Program-made: the position numbers and the translations under genes | DNA from: Acidobacteriota bacterium | GTDB taxonomy: Bacteria; Acidobacteriota; Terriglobia; Terriglobales; Acidobacteriaceae | Direction of reading: 5' to 3' | DNA length: 10,879 nucleotides | Assembly (NCBI GenBank): GCA_021799945.1 | Contig: JAJYZK010000070.1 | Span: 1 to 10,879, forward strand | Part shown: one piece after another, positions 7,260 through 10,879 of the stretch | How the letters are laid out: the number at the start of each line of letters is the position of its first letter | How positions within the stretch are numbered: the first letter of the stretch is position 1 | The notes under the pieces: model-generated | Seen by the model: the letters and a program-made list of their open reading frames with translations, nothing else | Database searches by the model: none | Told to the model about the DNA's origin: nothing

Positions 7260-7959
7260 ATCCTTTGTCACCGGCGCCGCCGCAGGCGCGACCGCCCTCA
7301 GCGCTCTTGGCGTTTTTTCCCCATCCGCCGACGCCCAGCTTGTCTACACCACCGCCGACTGGCGGGTATCGGAGTTCGATAAGGTCGTAAAGGACCCCGC
7401 CCGCGTCAAGCAGGTATACGACGTCATTCCAATCGGCGGTGGCAAGTTTCTGAACAACATCAAGAACTCGCTGAATGGGCTGCGCTTCGGGTTCGGCCTT
7501 CCGGCCGAGCAAATCAAAGTTGTTGCGGCGCTGCATGGCCCAACCAACATGCTCAACTTCGACGACTCGATCTGGAGCAAGTACAAGATCGGCGCGTGGC
7601 TGAATGTGACGGATCCGGCGACCGGTCAACCGGCGACTCGCAATCCATTTTATGCGAGCAAGGCCGGCCCGGGTCTGCACTATGCCTCTCAGGACCCCGA
7701 CAGCGAAGAGTCGATCTACCAGGATACGAGCATTCAGGCGCTGCAGCACCGTGGCGTAAAGTTTCTTAGCTGTCACACAGCCACGGAGGAGCAGGTGCGC
7801 GGCCTGATCAAAGTCAACAAGCTATCGCAGAGCCCGGAGGCGATTGTGACGGACATGCTCGCTCACACCCTTCCCGATGTCCTCGTTGTCGCTTCGATGG
7901 TTGCCGCCATCGCACTGCTGCAGACCGGCGGGCATTACAGCTACATCACGGTTGGATAA
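7240..7959 (+). CDS. Tat-exported DsrE/DsrF-like sulfur-handling protein
   Basis: A 239-residue protein with a twin-arginine signal, SRRSFVTGAAAGA at residues 5-17, a hydrophobic stretch, and likely cleavage after ADA (29-31). The mature part resembles DsrE/TusD-fold proteins: a beta strand KVVAALHG, then the element GVKFLSCHTA near residue 178, then a helix and a final GGHYSYITVG strand. C178 is the only cysteine in the whole protein and sits where DsrE-type proteins carry their persulfide-bearing cysteine. The start at 7240 follows AAGGAA at 7231-7236 and places the RR motif properly; the in-frame ATG at 7162 would put 26 extra residues before it. Tat export means it folds in the cytoplasm and acts in the periplasm, unlike classical DsrEFH or TusBCD, which are cytoplasmic. 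Neighbours are a terminal oxidase and a TsdA-like cytochrome, which suggests a periplasmic sulfur role. Confidence 0.72.
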   Translation: MKNLSRRSFVTGAAAGATALSALGVFSPSADAQLVYTTADWRVSEFDKVVKDPARVKQVYDVIPIGGGKFLNNIKNSLNGLRFGFGLPAEQIKVVAALHGPTNMLNFDDSIWSKYKIGAWLNVTDPATGQPATRNPFYASKAGPGLHYASQDPDSEESIYQDTSIQALQHRGVKFLSCHTATEEQVRGLIKVNKLSQSPEAIVTDMLAHTLPDVLVVASMVAAIALLQTGGHYSYITVG

Positions 7960-7978
7960 GACGAAAGGCGGTGCGGCA

Positions 7979-8938
7979 ATGAGATTGCAAAGTGTCATGC
8001 TTGCCGTGGTCGGTCTGGCCATGGCCGGGGCCGTGTGCGCCCAGGAAAAGACGGAGGCCACTCCGCCCTGGAGCAAGGGCGCCAACGATCCGGCAGCGGC
8101 CCAGGGATACAAATTCCATGTGCCGGATGTGGACAACATCCCCGACCTGCATGGCGACCCGGCAGGGGCGAAACTGGTGCTGTTCATCGGCGGAAATCAG
8201 TTTTTTGTTCTGCCGCAACTGATCGCCGGCTTTGAAAAGCTTCATCCGGACCTGGCGGGGCGCATTTACTACGAGACGCTGCCTCCAGGGATTCTGCGAA
8301 AGCAGATCGCGGCGGACGATACGCTCACGCTGGGCAACTTCACCTTGCAGGTGAAACCCGATGTGTATGAGGCCGGCGCGCGGGTGCTGCACAGGATGGC
8401 GCAGCAGAACCAGGTGAAGGACGTGAGGCAATACGCGACGAACGACCTGGAGATCATGGTTCGAGCGGGCAATCCAAAACACATTGCCTCGCTGAACGAT
8501 CTGGGGCGTCCCGACATCAAGCTGTCCATGCCCAATCCGCAATGGGAAGGCGTCGCCAACCAGATCGCCGCAGCGCTGAAAAAAGCCGGAGGCGACTCGC
8601 TGTATCAGGCGGTTTACCACCAGAAAGTAGAGGTCGGCACAACGATCCTGACCGAGATCCACCATCGGCAAACGCCAATGCGGGTGATGCAAGGGATGGC
8701 GGATGCCGGCGTGACCTGGGCGTCGGAGGTGAGGTTTCAAGAGAAAATCGGCAACCCGATCGGCGGGATCAAAATTCCGGATTCGCAGAACAGCGTGGCT
8801 GTCTATGCGGGCGGCGTGATGGTGGATGCGCCGCACCCGCAGGCGGCGGAGCAGTGGCTTGCCTACCTGCAATCTCCGCAGGCGCAGGCGATCTATCACC
8901 AGTATGGATTCAAGTCCATTGCGCCGCAACCGCAGTAG
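7979..8938 (+). CDS. periplasmic solute-binding protein, ModA-like, without transporter genes
   Basis: A 319-residue type II periplasmic binding protein of the ModA/SBP_bac_11 kind. These bind oxyanions such as molybdate, tungstate, sulfate or thiosulfate and normally serve an ABC importer. Residues 1-21 are a signal peptide (MRLQSVMLAVVGLAMAGAVCA, cleavage after VCA). The mature chain has the two-lobe pattern: LVLFIGGNQF near the N-terminus, DLEIMVRAGNPKHIASLNDLG in the middle, a DAGVTWASEV hinge segment, and the C-terminal WLAYLQSPQAQAIYHQYGF helix typical of ModA relatives. The start at 7979 is 19 bases after the DsrE-like gene, with AAGG at 7965-7968; an upstream extension overlapping that gene lacks a signal peptide. 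No permease or ATPase gene occurs in the window, so it is an orphan binding protein in a respiratory operon, perhaps a substrate carrier or sensor. The ligand cannot be read from the sequence. Confidence 0.8.
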   Translation: MRLQSVMLAVVGLAMAGAVCAQEKTEATPPWSKGANDPAAAQGYKFHVPDVDNIPDLHGDPAGAKLVLFIGGNQFFVLPQLIAGFEKLHPDLAGRIYYETLPPGILRKQIAADDTLTLGNFTLQVKPDVYEAGARVLHRMAQQNQVKDVRQYATNDLEIMVRAGNPKHIASLNDLGRPDIKLSMPNPQWEGVANQIAAALKKAGGDSLYQAVYHQKVEVGTTILTEIHHRQTPMRVMQGMADAGVTWASEVRFQEKIGNPIGGIKIPDSQNSVAVYAGGVMVDAPHPQAAEQWLAYLQSPQAQAIYHQYGFKSIAPQPQ

Positions 8939-9048
8939 AACTGGTCCCATAAACCCACTTTCGCCGGTAACGTCGCGTATGAGACCCGCCAGCGAGGCGG
9001 GGCTCATGCGGTCCATCGAAGTCGCTGAGCTATTTATGAGACCAGTTC
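8938..9048. mobile_element. MITE-like 111-bp element with terminal inverted repeats, TA-flanked
   Basis: The left end GAACTGGTCCCATAAA (8938-8953) and the reverse complement of the right end, GAACTGGTCTCATAAA (9033-9048), agree at 15 of 16 bases. TA flanks both sides (8936-8937 and 9049-9050), as expected for an element that duplicates a TA target on insertion (IS630/Tc1-mariner-like) or a similar IS. There is no transposase gene inside, so it would be a non-autonomous miniature element. The insertion uses the TA of the binding protein's stop codon: now TAG (8936-8938). Deleting the element plus one TA gives TAA at the same place, followed after 14 bases by the tsdA start. The alternative is a native long hairpin, but the precise TA geometry and restored operon spacing favour insertion. 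Confidence 0.62.
8979..9007. repeat. strong internal hairpin within the MITE-like element
   Basis: ATGAGACCCGCC (8979-8990) pairs with GGCGGGGCTCAT (8996-9007) at 11 of 12 positions around a five-base loop AGCGA. There is no T-run after it, so a classical terminator is unlikely. In mRNA it could stabilise or block processing between the binding protein and tsdA messages, changing their relative expression. Together with the terminal repeats, most of the element can fold on itself, which is common in MITEs. Confidence 0.65.
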
Positions 9049-9053
9049 TAATC

Positions 9054-9059
9054 AAGAGG
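9054..9059 (+). promoter_or_regulatory. ribosome binding site of tsdA-like gene
   Basis: AAGAGG lies six bases before ATG 9066 and just outside the right end of the MITE-like element. It supports this start over in-frame codons further upstream that run through the element and would precede the signal peptide. Confidence 0.7.
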
Positions 9060-9065
9060 CTGCCC

Positions 9066-9869
9066 ATGTTCGACGCGACAGGTAAAAGCGCTTTGGCGGG
9101 AGCTGGAATCCTCCTGGCGGCTGCGTTGGCTGTGGGCTGCTCGGGTCCCCAGCCAACGGCGGCCCCGGCGTCTCCGGCAAGCGCCGCGCGCGCCCGGTGG
9201 GTCGATCTTCCGGCAGGCGCCGAAGGGGATGAGGTTCGCCTGGGCAAGCGCATCTTCGACGAAACTCCCAAATATGCAGCCGCTTTTGTGGGGAACAAGC
9301 TCTCCTGCAACGATTGCCACATTCAGAGCGGGACCGCTGCATACGCAGCGCCCATGATCGACATGGCGAATATCTTCCCGATGTATAACAAGCGCGCCGG
9401 TAGGGTGATCTCAATGCAGGAGCGGTTTCAAGAGTGCTTTGTGCGCAGTGAAAACGGTCGTCCGTTACCCCAGGATGGCGCCGAGATGAAGGCGCTTACC
9501 GCTTACGTCAACTGGTTATCGCGAGGCGCTCAGAAGGGCCAGGCGTACGGCGGCCGTGGTTTCGTCAAGCTTCCTCCCGGCCTGACTGGAGGCGCGGCGA
9601 AGGGAAAAGCGCTCTATGCGGCTCAATGCGCCGGATGCCATGGCGCCGACGGCGCCGGGGTCCCGCCCGTGCTTCCCGCCGTGTGGGGACCCGATTCGTA
9701 CAACGATGGCGCAGGCATGAACAATCCCCCAAAAATGGCCGCGTTCCTTATCCACAACATGCCGCAGAACCATCCGGGAACGTTGACTCCACAGGATGCG
9801 ATCGACGTGGCGACGTTCGTGCACACGATGCCCAGGCCCAAGTTCAACCAGGCCTACAAGCGCTACTGA
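9066..9869 (+). CDS. tsdA: TsdA-like dihaem cytochrome c (thiosulfate dehydrogenase family), lipoprotein signal
   Basis: TsdA couples two thiosulfate to tetrathionate in the periplasm, releasing two electrons; some homologues run the reverse reaction. This 267-residue protein has both family domains. Haem 1 is bound at CNDCH (81-85), followed by QSGTAAYAAP and ECFVRSENGRPLP, where C124 matches the distal cysteine ligand that marks the active-site haem of TsdA. Haem 2 is bound at CAGCH (188-192), followed by VWGPDSYNDGAGM and HNMP, where M232 is the probable ligand. Asn precedes that Met; as I recall, the Campylobacter jejuni enzyme has Asn-Met here, while the Allochromatium enzyme has Lys. 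The N-terminus is a lipoprotein-type signal (ALAVGC, C25) with a Pro/Ala-rich linker, so the protein is probably membrane-tethered; the residue at -3 is Ala, a weak lipobox. It is last in the oxidase operon, separated from the binding protein gene by the MITE-like element. Reaction direction is not decidable here, but linkage to an oxidase favours oxidation. Confidence 0.87.
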   Translation: MFDATGKSALAGAGILLAAALAVGCSGPQPTAAPASPASAARARWVDLPAGAEGDEVRLGKRIFDETPKYAAAFVGNKLSCNDCHIQSGTAAYAAPMIDMANIFPMYNKRAGRVISMQERFQECFVRSENGRPLPQDGAEMKALTAYVNWLSRGAQKGQAYGGRGFVKLPPGLTGGAAKGKALYAAQCAGCHGADGAGVPPVLPAVWGPDSYNDGAGMNNPPKMAAFLIHNMPQNHPGTLTPQDAIDVATFVHTMPRPKFNQAYKRY

Positions 9870-9916
9870 TCCTCCGCCGCGGTTTTCGGTCTGCCCTCGC
9901 CCTTCAGCGGCGCCTG

Positions 9917-10627
9917 TTACATCACGCCGTATTGGCGAAACGCCTCCACCGCGCTGACGCCATCGGCCAGCGCTTTGCGCACCTGGCTTTCTCCTCGCAC
10001 TTTTTCAAGAGCCCGCGTAAACACCTCGCGCACCGCTCTCTCCGGCACGATGCACACCCCGTCGATGTCGCCGAATACAATGTCCCCCGGCTCCACCCGC
10101 ACGGCGCCGATCTCCACCGGAATGCGAAAATCCATCACTTTGTAGCGCGGACCGGAGTCCTGCCCGAAGCTGCCCCAGCAAAATGCCGGAAAGCCCATCT
10201 TCAGCACCGCCCGCGTGTCGCGGATGTATCCGTTCAGCACCGCGCCCGCTGCGCCGAGCGCGCGCGCCCGGGTGCTCATCAGCTCTCCCCACAGCGCGCT
10301 GCGCGGACTGGCGCCGGTGTTGAGATACACCTCGTTCTCCTTCAAATCGTCCAGCGCGTTCAGCATCAGCCCGAAAGGCTGTTCCGATAGCCCATTCGAC
10401 GAGTTGGAAATGCTTTCCTCGAACACGTCCATGGCCAGCACCGGCATGGCGCGGCCAACCAGCAGGGATTCCGGATGCAGCGGCCGGATCGATGGCGGCA
10501 GAAACTGGTGAAACAGCCGCATCTTGTCCATCGAGTCGCCAATCACGGCGCTGAACAGTTCGCGGCGCGCCATTGCGAACAATTCGCGGTCATCTTTCCA
10601 TTGGATCGTTTTGCCTGCGGTGGTCAT
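9917..10627 (-). CDS. RraA-family protein (HMG/CHA aldolase-like)
   Basis: A 236-residue cytoplasmic protein of the RraA fold. Members include 4-hydroxy-4-methyl-2-oxoglutarate/oxaloacetate aldolases, other demethylmenaquinone-methyltransferase-annotated enzymes, and the RNase E inhibitor RraA. Core motifs are GELMSTRA (114-121), AAGAVLNGYIRD (127-137) with the R136-D137 pair that binds substrate and metal in the aldolases, and PGDIVFGDIDGV (180-191). It is longer than E. coli RraA (about 160 residues), with an N-terminal extension of some 50 residues and a C-terminal helix (198-236), as in the aldolase-type branch; an enzyme is more likely than an RNase E regulator. The start ATG overlaps the stop of the upstream GntR-type gene (ATGA), so the regulator and this gene form one operon. 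It converges on tsdA with a 47-base gap that shows no clear terminator. The substrate is unknown. Confidence 0.82.
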   Translation of the reverse strand: MTTAGKTIQWKDDRELFAMARRELFSAVIGDSMDKMRLFHQFLPPSIRPLHPESLLVGRAMPVLAMDVFEESISNSSNGLSEQPFGLMLNALDDLKENEVYLNTGASPRSALWGELMSTRARALGAAGAVLNGYIRDTRAVLKMGFPAFCWGSFGQDSGPRYKVMDFRIPVEIGAVRVEPGDIVFGDIDGVCIVPERAVREVFTRALEKVRGESQVRKALADGVSAVEAFRQYGVM

Positions 10628-10878
10628 GAGGAAAAGCTAACCTCGGAAACGCTGTCGAGGACATCCTGTGAAGCCAGACCGCTGTTGGCGATGCGCCAAT
10701 AACGCTCGGCATTCTCCATGTGGGCGCGCATGGCTTCGCGGGCCTTCTCCGGGCTGCGCTCGGCAATGGCTCCCGCGATTCTGCGGTGGTCGCGCAGCCC
10801 TTCCTGCGCCGCGCCGGCAACCGCCTCCGCCCTCTGCAACTGTTGCGCCAGCGGCTTCGCGAGCGCGGTCAGCACCAT
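10624..10878 (-). CDS. GntR/FadR-type transcriptional regulator, C-terminal FCD part (5' partial)
   Basis: This frame runs off the right edge; 84 residues are visible. They match the end of an FCD ligand-binding domain: helical, with DHRRIAGAIAERSPEKAREAM then RAHMENAERYW. H31 and H53 of the visible part correspond to the two C-terminal histidines that hold the metal in FCD regulators. The DNA-binding winged helix and the first half of FCD lie beyond the window, so the Met at 10878 is probably internal. Its stop overlaps the RraA-family start by four bases. Regulators of this kind usually respond to a small organic acid and control the adjacent catabolic gene, so the RraA-like enzyme is its likely target. 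Confidence 0.82.
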   Translation of the reverse strand: MVLTALAKPLAQQLQRAEAVAGAAQEGLRDHRRIAGAIAERSPEKAREAMRAHMENAERYWRIANSGLASQDVLDSVSEVSFSS

Positions 10879-10879
10879 C

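Noticed and set aside
7946..9322. Long open minus-strand frame (458 codons) across the binding protein, MITE-like element and tsdA start
   Set aside because: Covers two well-supported plus-strand genes and a mobile element; the translation is Arg/His-rich with no family features.
9870..9916. Shared terminator between convergent tsdA and the RraA-family gene
   Set aside because: The 47-base gap has short GC palindromes only, with no clear stem followed by a T-run on either strand.
1..10879. CRISPR array, tRNA or rRNA
   Set aside because: No regularly spaced direct repeats and no stretch resembling a tRNA cloverleaf or conserved rRNA segment were seen on reading both strands.

Overview
The window is gene-dense, GC-rich DNA of a Gram-negative-type bacterium. 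The evidence is a resistance-nodulation-division (RND) metal efflux pump, an outer-membrane-type protein, a Tat-exported protein, a lipoprotein-type cytochrome c and a cbb3-type oxidase. The gene mix would suit an acidobacterium or a similar soil or sediment aerobe, but that is a guess; no rRNA, tRNA or other taxonomic marker is present.

Region 1 (2-3637, + strand) holds the last 812 residues of a CzcA-type heavy-metal RND pump, then a 331-residue predicted outer-membrane beta-barrel protein with its own good ribosome site. Region 2 (3638-4270) has no intact gene. It contains a decayed, frameshifted start of an IS3-family transposase OrfA on the minus strand, recognisable from an N-terminal block beginning RRNHTAAFKAKVALAA.

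Region 3 (4271-9869, + strand) is the centre of interest: a tightly packed six-gene unit. In order it encodes a 58-residue single-span membrane protein, an 865-residue fusion of CcoN, CcoO and two further CcoP-like haem c modules, a 72-residue CcoQ-like single-span protein, a Tat-exported DsrE-like sulfur-carrier-type protein with one cysteine, an orphan ModA-like periplasmic binding protein, and a TsdA-like dihaem cytochrome c with a lipoprotein signal. The first four overlap at their junctions (ATGA or similar). My reading is a periplasmic sulfur-compound oxidation module. TsdA would take electrons from thiosulfate or a related compound and pass them to the one-chain cbb3 oxidase, which reduces O2. 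The DsrE-like protein and the binding protein would handle sulfur species or an oxyanion. The domain calls are well supported; the joint pathway is inference.

Between the binding protein and tsdA lies a 111-bp element (8938-9048) with near-perfect 16-bp terminal inverted repeats, flanked by TA on both sides. It looks like a MITE inserted into the TA of the binding protein's stop codon. Removing it in silico restores a TAA stop 14 nt before tsdA, as expected for an operon.

Region 4 (9917-10879, - strand) converges on the operon. It holds an RraA-family protein and, overlapping it by ATGA, the C-terminal part of a GntR/FadR-type (FCD domain) regulator that runs off the right edge.
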